Notes: generated by a model not told the origin, from the sequence alone. DNA of 64,000 bases from Akkermansia muciniphila (GCA_945890645.1 CAMDCV010000015.1:1-64000), one strand, 5' to 3'; shown: positions 1-10,315, counted from the stretch's first letter. A program made the numbers and translations.

Positions 1-3000
1 CGTGGGAACCAATGGCAAGCAGGCCTGGTGGATCGGTAGTGAAAATCAAAAAGCCAAAATCAATCTTGCTAAAAAAACGCGCAATCTTACGGTCGATGCC
101 TGGCAAGCTTCTCAAGGCAACACAGCAGAAGTCGGGGTAGGGGTCTTGGATGGATTTGATGCCCTTGATGAAGATGACACCGTTGGTGACAAGCTCATCA
201 CCACGAATACGTTACGCCCTGCGGCAGTTGAAGCGAGCAAAGTACAGTCCAATTTTTACGATATTTCTTCACACAGTCGCGGGGTTATCACCAGCGTTCG
301 CACCGGTCAGTTGAAAAAGGATTTGAGCCTGTTGTTCGAGCGTTCCAGCATGGGGGCGCCCTTTCAATTTAATCCCGGCAGCGACATTCGGGAGCCATCC
401 ATTCGACCCATGAGTTCGGATCTCATGGCAAAAAACCCGCAATTGCCGAATCGACACTTTCAGTCATGGACTGACATGCGCCACTATTATCGCATGTATC
501 GTTCCAGCAGTGATGCAACCATAGGCGAGACCGGTGGTGGTGGCAATGTGCGATGGACTTCGTCCAAGCCATGGACTGACGTTGTTTCTTCAGTTGGTGT
601 GGGCAAGTGGGGTACTGCTTGGAATGGTTCTAACAATTATTGGCGCACTCCCATTCTCGCCAAAATTACCTTTGTTTATAGTCTTCTTGCTGAACCGCAT
701 CCGACTCAAATCGGCAAATTCAACTTGTATCACACCTACAACCCCGTTTTTACTTTATGGAATCCCTATAATGTGGAGATGCGCATCCCTGACAAAAAAC
801 TCCAGTATCTGACCTCTGCGTACAAATGCTGGCCGAATACGGGTGCTTTCTTTTTAGGAAATACAGTCAACAAAACCGCTGATCAAATGGGTGCTTTCGG
901 AACATTTGGTTACAGCCAGAGCGTCAATACACAGTCGTATTTGAGTTCGGGCAATGGCACCGATATCATTTTTAAACCAGGTGAGCTGCGGGTTTTTTCT
1001 CACAAAAAAACCATTGCCACCGGGGCTGATTCCCAAGCTGCTGATATGTTGCCCGGATTCGACCCGCAGGCCATCGGAGGAGAGAAGAAATTGTACGGCA
1101 TTTATACTCCCGCACAAAATCCTGGAGTAACCATTCAGTACTCGCACAATTATTGGGGCGGCAACATCAACTACGGCAATACGTGCGGTTCATTATGCAT
1201 GGTTTCATGGTATGATCGTGCAAGCAACCCGGGTGCGATGCCCACCAACTATGCGCACGATTGGCTTAACAAGAGTCAAAGGCTGACAGAAATTACTCCA
1301 CCGGGAACGGCCAATATCGCTCGTTGGGTTTACGATGGCAGACCCTATCCGATCGCGTTTAGTCAATTAGTGATTAAAGGATTGTCAGAATTCAACTACG
1401 AGAGTATCAGCTGGGATAAAGACTGGCGTAGTCGCAATTGGATCCAAGCGCCTCCCTCGTACTTTGGCGGTGGCATGTATATTTCCGAGGACGCCACGAT
1501 CGCTCACACGCAGCGGGTGGACAACCCATACGTGGTATTTTTCGGACCAACTTCGATGTCCGAAATGCCTAAAGTAGTGGGTCAGGTTGGTCAAAACTCG
1601 TTTTTCGGATCGGGTTCCAGTCCCTTCGAAAAAGTGACGGCGATCCCCTCCCTTGAACTGCCATCTGCTCCTATCAGCAGCTTGGCTGGCTTCTCAGGCA
1701 TGCGCATTAATCCAGGTTGGGTTGCGGCTGACCAGCTTGCGCCCGGTTTGCTAAGCGTGAATACTTATGGAGGTAATGCAATCCAAAGCTACGGCAAAGG
1801 GGAATCGCTTTATGCCGCTGAGACAAAAGAAGTTAACTACCAGAGTGGGGTGACAGGTCCCGGTATCGGAAACTCATTCATTCATCCCATGTTACCGCGC
1901 ACAGACATTTACAAATATTACAACAACTCTGTGAGTCAGGACATCCTCGACCGCAGCCAACCCGATGTCACTGCCGCCAACGATACCAAGGCCTATTCGG
2001 ACTTCTGGGACCATGTCTTCGTGCTCAATGATGCCTTATGGGATGATTATTACGTATCGTCATTGGCCGATCAAAAACGTCCAGGTGCGAGCGCCTCACT
2101 CAGCTTGAGTCAAAACCTTGATCGTTTCATGACGGGTGAACCAATCTCTAATTCGCGTTATAACTACCGCGTGACAGGTAAAACTTCAGCTGCGATTAAA
2201 ACTGAGTTACAAGCAGCCACTGGCTATTTGAAATCCGCTAAGTATTTGATGATGGATGGCATGTTCAATGTAAACAGTACATCGGTACAAGCCTGGTATG
2301 CGCTTTTTGCCGGGATTCGTGAACGACAACTCGTATTCCGCACAAATACGGGTGCCCTGCAAAAAATCACGGTGCCTTCCGACAAAAGGATCGCGTTGTC
2401 GCGCTTCGACACAGAAGTTTCAGATAAGGAAATGGACGATCCCGCTCAGGGCGTCACACTGCCCGATGGCACGAAGGGTTGGAGCGGCGTTCGTTATCTG
2501 GATGATGAGCAATTGCTGAAGCTTGCAGAAGAATGTGTGAAACAGGTCAAGCAACGCGGTCCGTTTTTAAATTATGCGGAATTTATTAACCGCCGTTTGT
2601 CCGCAGACAATCTCGGCCTCATGGGTGCTCTGCAAAGTGCCATTGATTACGATGATAAGTCACCAGACTCGAAGTCCATCAACTACCGCTTTAAAAATGG
2701 TCCGAGTTTCATGCTCGAAAAATCGCAACTTGGCCAAACGGACTTCGCTACTCCGGAGGCTGCAGAGGGCTCACGGTTTGCTGGAATTCCCGGCTATGTC
2801 ATTCAATCGGACTTGCTGAAACCGATCGCAAATACACTCTCCGTGCGCGACGATACGTTCCGCATACGCGCCTACGGAGAAGCGCTTGATGCGAATGGCA
2901 AAGTATCCGCGCGTGCTTGGTGCGAGGCCCTCGTGCAACGCACCCCCGATTACATCGATCCGAAGAATGAACCCGACATCGCGGCACGAAATATGAGTGC

Positions 3001-3106
3001 AAATGGAGCTTTCTCGGATAATAGTGCGCTCACCGCATTGAATCGACGTTTCGGTCGCAAATTTCAGATCGAAAGCTTCCGTTGGTTGAATAGCGCAGAG
3101 GTCTGA
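1..3106 (+). CDS. Verru_Chthon cassette protein A-like giant protein (5' truncated by window edge)
   Basis: The 5' end lies outside the window: the first visible residues align with about residue 215 of the downstream paralogue (3281..7003), so roughly 200 N-terminal residues including the prepilin leader are missing. About 1034 residues are visible. Shared blocks with the paralogue include AWWIG, SLLFERS, FVYSL/FIYSL, SGNG(T/S)DI, GIGNSFIHPMLPRTD, GMFNVNSTSV and a nearly identical last 150 residues ending RWLNSAEV. The middle section (about visible residues 150-450) is much more divergent. The family (Verru_Chthon cassette protein A, from memory) groups large cell-surface or pseudopilin-associated proteins of Verrucomicrobia; function is unknown. 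The tandem arrangement points to gene duplication. Confidence 0.8.
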   Translation, partial: VGTNGKQAWWIGSENQKAKINLAKKTRNLTVDAWQASQGNTAEVGVGVLDGFDALDEDDTVGDKLITTNTLRPAAVEASKVQSNFYDISSHSRGVITSVRTGQLKKDLSLLFERSSMGAPFQFNPGSDIREPSIRPMSSDLMAKNPQLPNRHFQSWTDMRHYYRMYRSSSDATIGETGGGGNVRWTSSKPWTDVVSSVGVGKWGTAWNGSNNYWRTPILAKITFVYSLLAEPHPTQIGKFNLYHTYNPVFTLWNPYNVEMRIPDKKLQYLTSAYKCWPNTGAFFLGNTVNKTADQMGAFGTFGYSQSVNTQSYLSSGNGTDIIFKPGELRVFSHKKTIATGADSQAADMLPGFDPQAIGGEKKLYGIYTPAQNPGVTIQYSHNYWGGNINYGNTCGSLCMVSWYDRASNPGAMPTNYAHDWLNKSQRLTEITPPGTANIARWVYDGRPYPIAFSQLVIKGLSEFNYESISWDKDWRSRNWIQAPPSYFGGGMYISEDATIAHTQRVDNPYVVFFGPTSMSEMPKVVGQVGQNSFFGSGSSPFEKVTAIPSLELPSAPISSLAGFSGMRINPGWVAADQLAPGLLSVNTYGGNAIQSYGKGESLYAAETKEVNYQSGVTGPGIGNSFIHPMLPRTDIYKYYNNSVSQDILDRSQPDVTAANDTKAYSDFWDHVFVLNDALWDDYYVSSLADQKRPGASASLSLSQNLDRFMTGEPISNSRYNYRVTGKTSAAIKTELQAATGYLKSAKYLMMDGMFNVNSTSVQAWYALFAGIRERQLVFRTNTGALQKITVPSDKRIALSRFDTEVSDKEMDDPAQGVTLPDGTKGWSGVRYLDDEQLLKLAEECVKQVKQRGPFLNYAEFINRRLSADNLGLMGALQSAIDYDDKSPDSKSINYRFKNGPSFMLEKSQLGQTDFATPEAAEGSRFAGIPGYVIQSDLLKPIANTLSVRDDTFRIRAYGEALDANGKVSARAWCEALVQRTPDYIDPKNEPDIAARNMSANGAFSDNSALTALNRRFGRKFQIESFRWLNSAEV

Positions 3107-3280
3107 TTCAGCCTCCACTGAAATTTATCCATCAGGGTGGCAGGTACACTGCTATCCCGATAATTTTTTGCAAGATCTACTCTCGAAAACCTGTCCTATT
3201 CTGGGCACGTGATGTGGTTTTTTTTCTTTCTTTTTCTAAAAAATGTCATACATTGTATATCAAAGAAAACGCGCTGCTTT

Positions 3281-6200
3281 ATGAAAATTTACCTGCCCAA
3301 ATACCATCATGAACACGGGTTTACTTTAATCATTACCATATCGATGCTGGTTCTATTGGTTTTGGTATCGATAGCGCTACTTTCTTTGTCTTCTGTTACT
3401 CTCCGAACCACGAGTCGTGGTGACGCCCAAAGTATCGCCCGAGCAAACGCTCGTATGGCACTCATGATGGCGATTGGCGATTTACAAAAGCAAATGGGTC
3501 CGGACATGCGCATCAGTGCGGAAGCTGCCCTGTTTGACCAAAATAAAGAAACCGAGGTGATTGATGGCATCGCTCAACCTCATTGGCTTGCTAGCTACAA
3601 TGCTTGGGGAAATTGGCTTAATGCGAAATACACATTACCAAGCGGCGGATCATCACTTTCAATTCAAGATACTTATGCACCCAAAAGGGATAAAATGTTC
3701 CGTCAATGGCTGCTGTCTTTGCCCGCAGGGCGAGAAATGGACGTGAATGCGGCCGATTCCGTCAGCGGCTGGGATGATACAAATTCGGTGGTGTTAGTGG
3801 GAGAAGGGAGCATAGGTGCAGCCGCGGATACAAGTCCCGAACTCGTGACGCGTGCCTATCTTAAATCGGTCGGCACAAATGGTAAAAATGCTTGGTGGAT
3901 CGGCCCCGAGAATCATAAGGCGAGAATTGATATGTCGAAGCAGCCGCGGACTTTGAATGTTGCGTCTTGGGAAGTGGGGCAGGGCGAAACGGCCGAGGTC
4001 GGGGTAGGGGCCTTGACGGGTTTTGAGCTGCTTGATGCCGACACCAGTTTGGGAGATAAGCTCATCACAAGAAACACATTGCGCCCAGCACAGATCGAAA
4101 AGGAAACAGTGCAACGGCATTTTTTTGATCTCACTGATTCGAGCAAAGGTGTAATTGCCAGTGTTCGAAGCGGTCACCTCAAAAAAGACCTCAGCTTGTT
4201 ATTTGAAAGAAGCAATTCCAATTTGCCCTCAACCTTTCGCTATACGGCTGGCTCGGGACGTGAACCTTCGATTCGCCCGATGAGCACTGAGCTGCTCGCG
4301 AAAAGTCCCGCTATCACCCATCGACATTTTGCTTCATGGACGAACATGCGGCATTTTTATCGCATGTATCGAACCAACTTAGACGCGACTGAGATCAGCG
4401 GAGGTTCAGGTCCCGGAGCAGGCACTGGTACTTCTGGCTCATTAAAATGGAGTGGTGGACGACCTTATTCAGAGTCGCAAATTCCCGTGTTTTACCGTGA
4501 CGCGGGTAAGGCCGGTTCATGGCAGGGGGATAATGCGTATCTTCGTTTACCGATTTTAGCAAAACTTTCGTTTATTTACAGTCTTCGGACTGAGCGATTT
4601 AATCCAGCAAGTACTACCGATCTGCGGTACCGGCTACAACTCGTATACACCCCGATTTATACCTATTGGAATCCCTATAATACAGAATTGCGGATACCAG
4701 ATAACAGGCTAGGCTGTCTCAGTTCTACATATCAAGTAATGCCAATGCGTTGGCAATTATATTTGGGCAACACTCCGCAAGGGGCAACTCCTGGCGCTTT
4801 GTTTTCTGGTAATGCGCACTCGTTTTTACGCTCGGGCAATGGCTCTGACATTGTTTTCAAACCTGGGGAACTCAAAGTATTTTCTCATCCTGGAATTGGT
4901 CCACAGTCGGCAGGGCAATCGGACCCGTTGTCATTGATGCCCGGATTTAACCCTCTGGCGTACGGAGGTGATCTCATGAACGTGGGTACCCGAAATCAAT
5001 CGGAAAACCCCGGCATGGTATTGCAGTTTAGCCACTCGTACTCGAGTGGGAATGTCAGTTACGGCAATACGCCCGGTTCTCTCTGTCACACGCCTTTCTG
5101 GTTACCCTCAGGTGATCAACACATCAATGCGTATCAATACAATTTTCCAGTGATGTATCAAAATGACTGGTTCAATCTCGCGCAAACTTACACTCCCGTT
5201 ACTCCGGAAACGATCGGAGGTGTGGCCCGGTGGGACTTTGGTAGCAGTAATCCGTTGCCGATTGCTTATTCCCAGCTCGTGCTCAAAGGGTTTTCCGAAT
5301 TCAACTACGAGAGCATCAATTGGGCAAAAGATTGGCGCTCTCGTAACTGGATCATGTCACCACCTTTTTATTTTGGGAATAACATGTATGTTTCGGAAAA
5401 TGATACCATAGCTCATACACAACGGATTGATAATGCTTACGCCATGAATTTCGGCCCGATGTCGATGGCGGAGATGGGGAAGGTTGTAGGACATGTCGGA
5501 ACAAGATCGTTTTTCGGTTCGGGCTCTAATCCCTTTGAAAAAGTAACATCTGTTCCCGCAATTGAATTGCCAACAGCGCCGATTTCAAGTCTCGCAGGTT
5601 TTTCCGGCATGCGAATTAATCCGGGCTTCGCGGATCCGACCCAAATGAATTCAGCCCTTACGATTGAGAGCACTGGCGGTAACAATACCAGTAAAGCCTC
5701 CTACTACTTTGCGTTAGCGAAAACGATTGCCTATCAGAGCGGCGTCACTGGACCCGGCATCGGTAATTCCTTTATTCACCCGATGCTGCCTCGCACCGAT
5801 GTCTATCAGTATTTCAATAATTCCGTTAGTTCGGATCCTGCTGATCGGACAAAGCCGCTGGATAACATCAATTACAACGACAACAAAGTTTTCAGTGATT
5901 ACTGGGACCACGTTTTTCTTTTGAATGATTCGCTATGGGATGACTACTTTATCTCGTCACTCGCCGATCAGAGTCGTCCCTCAGCCAGCGGTGCTAGCAA
6001 CCTCGACGCTAACCTCGATAAATTGTTCAACGGCGAACCTATTGCCAATTCTCGTTACGTATTCCATCCCGACGGGCAGCCGAACACTACCGCGAAAACA
6101 GCACTCAAAGCGACGGACGGCTATCTCAAGGCGGCGAAACACCTCATGGTGGATGGCATGTTCAATGTGAATAGCACCTCAGTCGCCGCATGGTACGCGC

Positions 6201-7003
6201 TTTTCGCCGGCATCCGTGAGCGACAGTTGGTTTATCGCGATGATAATGGAACGCTTAAACCCATTACAGTGCCCTCGGGCAAACGCATTGCCCTGTCTCG
6301 CTTCAACACAGAAGTTTCCGATCAGGAAATGAGTAGCCCGGAGCAAGGTGTCACGATGCCCGATGGCTCGAAGGGCTGGAGCGGGGTTCGATACCTTGAT
6401 GATGAGCAACTCCAGAAACTCGCCGAAGAATGCGTGAAACAAGTCAAAAAGCGCGGACCATTTTTGAATTATTCCGAATTTATCAATCGCCGACTATCGA
6501 ATGACCAGCTTGGTCTCATGGGTGCATTGCAGAGCGCGATTGATTACGATGACAAGAGTCCTGAAGCCAATTCCATCAATTATCGTTACAAAAACGGTTC
6601 CGACTTCATGTTGGACAAAAGCAAGCTTGGCAATACAACCTATAAAACACTCGATGCGGCTGAGGGGTCACGCTTTGCAGGCATTCCGGGTTATATCATT
6701 CAATCCGACTTGCTTAAACCCATCGGCAATACTTTGGCAGTGCGCGACGATACTTTCCGCGTTCGCGCTTACGGGGAAGCGCTCGATGCGAATGGAAAAG
6801 TCACTGGACGCGCTTGGTGTGAGGCAGTCGTGCAGCGCATGCCGGAGTATGTTGATTCGCGTAACGCTGCAGACGTGTCCGCCCGGTTGATGAGCGCAAG
6901 CGGCATATTTCTCGATAATGCCGCGCTTACAGCCTTGAATCGAAACTTCGGGCGAAAATTCAAAATCAACAGTTTCCGCTGGCTAAATAGCGCAGAAGTT
7001 TAG
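3281..7003 (+). CDS. Verru_Chthon cassette protein A-like giant protein with prepilin leader
   Basis: 1240 residues when started at the ATG at 3281; an upstream in-frame ATG at 3209 would add an unconvincing Phe-rich stretch. Residues 13-42 form a type IV prepilin-like leader: G|FTLI followed by a long hydrophobic helix. The usual Glu at +5 of the mature pilin is absent (Ile-Thr-Ile there), as in pseudopilin-like cassette A proteins. The rest is a very large soluble domain without recognised catalytic motifs, closely related to the preceding gene. It probably needs a prepilin peptidase and acts at the cell surface or in a type II/IV-like export cassette; this is inference. It lies 174 bp after its paralogue and 19 bp before the next gene, so it is probably in one operon with 7023..7739. 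Confidence 0.85.
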   Translation: MKIYLPKYHHEHGFTLIITISMLVLLVLVSIALLSLSSVTLRTTSRGDAQSIARANARMALMMAIGDLQKQMGPDMRISAEAALFDQNKETEVIDGIAQPHWLASYNAWGNWLNAKYTLPSGGSSLSIQDTYAPKRDKMFRQWLLSLPAGREMDVNAADSVSGWDDTNSVVLVGEGSIGAAADTSPELVTRAYLKSVGTNGKNAWWIGPENHKARIDMSKQPRTLNVASWEVGQGETAEVGVGALTGFELLDADTSLGDKLITRNTLRPAQIEKETVQRHFFDLTDSSKGVIASVRSGHLKKDLSLLFERSNSNLPSTFRYTAGSGREPSIRPMSTELLAKSPAITHRHFASWTNMRHFYRMYRTNLDATEISGGSGPGAGTGTSGSLKWSGGRPYSESQIPVFYRDAGKAGSWQGDNAYLRLPILAKLSFIYSLRTERFNPASTTDLRYRLQLVYTPIYTYWNPYNTELRIPDNRLGCLSSTYQVMPMRWQLYLGNTPQGATPGALFSGNAHSFLRSGNGSDIVFKPGELKVFSHPGIGPQSAGQSDPLSLMPGFNPLAYGGDLMNVGTRNQSENPGMVLQFSHSYSSGNVSYGNTPGSLCHTPFWLPSGDQHINAYQYNFPVMYQNDWFNLAQTYTPVTPETIGGVARWDFGSSNPLPIAYSQLVLKGFSEFNYESINWAKDWRSRNWIMSPPFYFGNNMYVSENDTIAHTQRIDNAYAMNFGPMSMAEMGKVVGHVGTRSFFGSGSNPFEKVTSVPAIELPTAPISSLAGFSGMRINPGFADPTQMNSALTIESTGGNNTSKASYYFALAKTIAYQSGVTGPGIGNSFIHPMLPRTDVYQYFNNSVSSDPADRTKPLDNINYNDNKVFSDYWDHVFLLNDSLWDDYFISSLADQSRPSASGASNLDANLDKLFNGEPIANSRYVFHPDGQPNTTAKTALKATDGYLKAAKHLMVDGMFNVNSTSVAAWYALFAGIRERQLVYRDDNGTLKPITVPSGKRIALSRFNTEVSDQEMSSPEQGVTMPDGSKGWSGVRYLDDEQLQKLAEECVKQVKKRGPFLNYSEFINRRLSNDQLGLMGALQSAIDYDDKSPEANSINYRYKNGSDFMLDKSKLGNTTYKTLDAAEGSRFAGIPGYIIQSDLLKPIGNTLAVRDDTFRVRAYGEALDANGKVTGRAWCEAVVQRMPEYVDSRNAADVSARLMSASGIFLDNAALTALNRNFGRKFKINSFRWLNSAEV

Positions 7004-7022
7004 ATAAACTCCTCACACAATC

Positions 7023-7739
7023 ATGAAGCAAATGATCCAACGATTTTGGCTGGCTGTTTTACTTGTTCTTCCCCTTTCAGCACAAGAAGCAGAGCAACCT
7101 GAAGTGCGTGCGGCACGAGGTCGACTAGCCTATTTCATTTACACGAGCATGCCCGAGGGGATGGAAAATCCTGTTAGCATCATGACCGGCAAAGACATTT
7201 CTGAACTCACACTCTCCAAACGCATGGCCAGCGAGGGCGTAAAGATTCCTGCGGACGGAATTGTGCGAGTGGTTCGCAAACTTGCAGCTCCACCGGCGCC
7301 GGGGGAATTGCCCTATCAGATTCTTGCTCAAACGATAGTGCCGGAGAATGTTACCAAAGCACTCATCATCTTAATTCCGATCAAACCCACTGGCAATGGC
7401 ATCCTTTTCCAATGCAAAGTGCAGGATTTGGCGGCGTTCAAAGGGGGGGATTATCTATATATGAACCTCACCAACCTGAATGTTGCCGTGGAAATGGGCC
7501 CAACCAAAATCCCCGTCAAACCAGGTGAGACGAAAATCTATGATTCTCCCGTCTCTGCCGAGCCAACCAATATTCCCATTCGCTACAGCTACTTCGACAC
7601 CACGAAAGAGGAATGGAATGTTCTCAGTGCGTCCACAGTTGTACTCTACGGTACGCGGAGAGAAATCTGCATATTCAGCTGGGATACCCGCTACAATCGC
7701 ATCGATTATCACGGAATCACCTTTCCCGTTACAGATTGA
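7023..7739 (+). CDS. Secreted protein of unknown function downstream of cassette A
   Basis: 238 residues with a clear N-terminal signal peptide (basic MKQMIQR, hydrophobic core, cleavage expected after LSAQ/A at about residue 21). The remainder looks like beta-rich soluble protein without motifs I recognise. It starts 19 bp after the giant cassette A-like gene and is very likely co-transcribed with it, so a role with the prepilin-leader proteins is plausible. No closer function can be given. Confidence 0.75.
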   Translation: MKQMIQRFWLAVLLVLPLSAQEAEQPEVRAARGRLAYFIYTSMPEGMENPVSIMTGKDISELTLSKRMASEGVKIPADGIVRVVRKLAAPPAPGELPYQILAQTIVPENVTKALIILIPIKPTGNGILFQCKVQDLAAFKGGDYLYMNLTNLNVAVEMGPTKIPVKPGETKIYDSPVSAEPTNIPIRYSYFDTTKEEWNVLSASTVVLYGTRREICIFSWDTRYNRIDYHGITFPVTD

Positions 7740-7823
7740 TGCAAGTCATAGATTGCACCTTCCTTTTCATCAAAATACGCGACTTTTCCGCGAAAGATGA
7801 ATTAGTTTCGTAATTCTCTGGAA

Positions 7824-8420
7824 ATGACCCAAGAAAATCCTGAGTCGGACGTTTCTGCTTTGACGAACATGAAAGCAGGTTCGCCTCCAGACATGGTGCA
7901 AACGCAAGAACAATTCATCGAATGGGCGCTCAAGGAATATGAGCGGCCTTTGATTGGATACGCTCAAGGCTTTGTGCACGATTGGGAGCGCGCTCGCGAT
8001 GTGGTGCAGGATACGTTCATCCGACTGTGCCAACAAGACATGGCAAAGGTCCGCGATGGCCTGAAAACATGGTTGTTCACCGTCTGTCGGAATCGTGCGC
8101 TTGATGTCTTGCGCAAAGATTCCCGACTGGTGGAGATGGACGAAAAGAAGCTTTTGACAATCCCCGGAAATTCAGTCTCAGCCGCCGACATGCTGGAGAA
8201 AGAAGAGTTGCAGGAACGACTGGATGGTTACCTGCAACGTCTGACACCCAATCAGCGCGAGGTGATTGTTTTGAAATTTCAACAAGGATTGAGTTATGAA
8301 GAAATTAGCCGGGTCACCGGTCTCAGTAATGGCAATGTGGGATTTCTCCTGCATCACGCCCTAAAACGTCTGCGCGAATGGATGCCACGCGATCTGACAG
8401 AACCAAACGAAGAATCATGA
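7824..8420 (+). CDS. ECF-type RNA polymerase sigma factor
   Basis: 198 residues. A region 2 block (residues about 33-75, with YAQGFVHDWERARDVVQDTF) and a region 4 helix-turn-helix (about 130-188, RLTPNQREVIVLKF ... YEEISRVTGLSNGNVG) are present, with no region 1 or 3, as expected for an extracytoplasmic-function sigma-70 family member. Its stop overlaps the next gene by 4 bp (ATGA), so the two are translationally coupled, as sigma/anti-sigma pairs usually are. It may control the upstream surface-protein cassette; that is inference from proximity. Confidence 0.93.
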   Translation: MTQENPESDVSALTNMKAGSPPDMVQTQEQFIEWALKEYERPLIGYAQGFVHDWERARDVVQDTFIRLCQQDMAKVRDGLKTWLFTVCRNRALDVLRKDSRLVEMDEKKLLTIPGNSVSAADMLEKEELQERLDGYLQRLTPNQREVIVLKFQQGLSYEEISRVTGLSNGNVGFLLHHALKRLREWMPRDLTEPNEES

Positions 8421-9697
8421 AAACGATAGTCGATACCCCCGAATTCACTGCATGGCTGTTGGGCGAATTGCCCGAAGCTGACGCGGCCACTATGGCGCGC
8501 GCTGTTGCAGCCGATCCCGCCATGGAATTGGCGGCCCGGGAGCAACAACATTTCCTACAACAAGTCACCGGTCTGCTCGGGGGCTCACAAGAATCTCTCG
8601 ATGCACGCCAACGGGAGAAAATCATGCGTGCCGCCCGTTCGCAATCGGCGGATCACATCGTGGCTCTGCCACAAAAGCAATCGGGTCGCGGATGGGGATG
8701 GATCTCGCTAGCCACTGCGGCAGTTGCTGTCGTGGGCGTATGGATTGGCTTTCAAAATCCATTAAAGCCTGGCAAAGGCCATCTTGCCATCGAAGATGTC
8801 ACTCGGGAAATTGCACTGCTGCCGAGCGATGCTGCTGGATTCCCTGAGGAAAATTCAACCGAGCAAGGAAACGCAGCGACTGCAGTGGGTGGCATATCGG
8901 CGGCAACACAGCGTGATGCATTACTGACGCGTCAGCCTGATGAATACATGCAGGTGATTGCCAAACGCATAGCCATCGAGCCACTTCCCTCAGCTACAGA
9001 GCTTCCAGCCATACGCGAGCGGGGATTTGTCGAGGCCGCCCAACATCCATTGGCACCACTGCCCTTGCACGTGGGCACGGCGTCGTGGAATTGGATCAAA
9101 CGCAGCATCACCGAAGAACAAAAGTTACCGCATCCTTCGATGGTGCGCGCTGAGGAAATCATCAATGCCTTTTCATTTGAGGCAGGCCAACAGCTAGGAC
9201 AGAATAACTGCATCTTACGGGCCGAGAGTTTTGCCCAAGGCAGCGATCGTGTACGTGTTGTGGTCAGCTTGCGCAATGCGGGTAACACTGCTCAGCAAGT
9301 TACTTGGGGCTTCGTACCCATGGCTGGATCTCGTTATCGCTTGATTGGTTTCGGCAGCTCAGTTCCAGGATCGAAAATGAGCGAACTTCTGCCCGCGGGA
9401 GGCTCTGTGACTCTGATGTTAGAAATCGAAAGTGCATCGCTCACAGATCGCTCGGGCGAGTTGCTATTCACAGTAGCAGGCCAAGAAAATCGTTTGCCCA
9501 TTACACTATCGGATCAGCCATCGACACAAGCTGCATACTTTTCGCTGCTAACTGATTTTGCTTCTTGGCTCCGCTCACCAAAAAGTTCAACCAGTGAATT
9601 GCAGCAAATGGTACAGTCTTTGGAAACGCTTAATCCATCAGTAGAACAGATGACGGCGTTATCTCTCATGAAAAAAGCGTTCATTCTCAATGAGTAG
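8417..9697 (+). CDS. Membrane-anchored anti-sigma-like protein with partial YfbK/VWA N-type region
   Basis: 426 residues. The ATG at 8417 overlaps the sigma factor stop (ATGA), which decides the start. The N-terminal ~80 residues (WLLGELPEADAA ... MELAAREQQ) resemble the zinc-less anti-sigma or YfbK N-terminal region of Verrucomicrobia and Planctomycetes. One transmembrane helix lies at about residues 97-115. A block around residues 230-260 (LPHPSMVRAEEIINAF) resembles the segment preceding VWA domains in YfbK-like proteins, but no MIDAS motif (DxSxS) follows, so the VWA fold itself seems absent. It probably holds the coupled sigma factor at the membrane; which signal releases it cannot be read from the sequence. 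Confidence 0.75.
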   Translation: MKTIVDTPEFTAWLLGELPEADAATMARAVAADPAMELAAREQQHFLQQVTGLLGGSQESLDARQREKIMRAARSQSADHIVALPQKQSGRGWGWISLATAAVAVVGVWIGFQNPLKPGKGHLAIEDVTREIALLPSDAAGFPEENSTEQGNAATAVGGISAATQRDALLTRQPDEYMQVIAKRIAIEPLPSATELPAIRERGFVEAAQHPLAPLPLHVGTASWNWIKRSITEEQKLPHPSMVRAEEIINAFSFEAGQQLGQNNCILRAESFAQGSDRVRVVVSLRNAGNTAQQVTWGFVPMAGSRYRLIGFGSSVPGSKMSELLPAGGSVTLMLEIESASLTDRSGELLFTVAGQENRLPITLSDQPSTQAAYFSLLTDFASWLRSPKSSTSELQQMVQSLETLNPSVEQMTALSLMKKAFILNE

Positions 9698-9816
9698 TGA
9701 ATTATTCCTGATGCAACATAATATCTTACGACTTAAGTTGCTACAAATCACACATAGTTTACTTTCAAAAAAGATGCTATTCTGCTAAATTTTTTCTTGC
9801 CCGTTAAGCGGGTTGA

Positions 9817-9879
9817 TGTTACAAAAACGACGCATTCATCACCCATGTATCTGAGTACAATGAATGCATTCTTGTAACA
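9817..9879. repeat. Long imperfect inverted repeat in the intergenic region
   Basis: Two 8-bp blocks, TGTTACAA (9817-9824) and GCATTCAT (9832-9839), are mirrored as ATGAATGC (9860-9867) and TTGTAACA (9872-9879). The result is a 16-bp stem with an asymmetric internal loop and a 20-nt apical loop. There is no T-run, so it is not a classical terminator. It could be an RNA structure or a binding site for the gene at 9923 or the end of the sigma operon. Confidence 0.5.
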
Positions 9880-9922
9880 CTTATTTCGAGCTTTCCCTAG
9901 CACGAAATAAACCCTCTCCTCA

Positions 9923-10315
9923 ATGCATTCTTACCGTAGCATACGTCCGATATTCTGGTTGCGCATCTGCGCGATCACTCTACCTTTAGTGTTTCTCGCT
10001 TGTATAGCACAAATCGTTTTTTTGATATACGCTATTTTAAACAGTTCCACGGAGATCATGTTTCAGGTCTTGTATGGTTTAGGTGGTTGTGCCGCAATTG
10101 CACTTTTGCACACGGTAGCTGCTCATCATAGCAAATGCCCCCTATGCCGAAGTGGTCCGATGACGTCTCAACGCTGTGCTCGTCACAAATTGGCAGGTAA
10201 AGTTCTCGGTAGTTACCGATTGAGTGTGATGTTCAGCGTCCTATTTATGAATCGTTTCCTCTGTCCCTATTGTGGCGAATCCACACGTTTGAAGGTTAAG
10301 GAAAAACAAAATTAA
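9923..10315 (+). CDS. Small membrane protein with two zinc-ribbon-like Cys pairs
   Basis: 130 residues. Two hydrophobic helices (about residues 14-36 and 45-67) are followed by CPLCRSG (about residues 73-79) and CPYCGE near the C-terminus. The paired CxxC knuckles could bind zinc. No family recognised. It stands alone, convergent with ligA downstream, behind the long inverted repeat. Confidence 0.6.
   Translation: MHSYRSIRPIFWLRICAITLPLVFLACIAQIVFLIYAILNSSTEIMFQVLYGLGGCAAIALLHTVAAHHSKCPLCRSGPMTSQRCARHKLAGKVLGSYRLSVMFSVLFMNRFLCPYCGESTRLKVKEKQN

Noticed and set aside
8417-9697. Functional VWA-domain (YfbK) protein
   Set aside because: Only the segment preceding a VWA domain is recognisable; no MIDAS motif was found, so a full VWA protein is not claimed.
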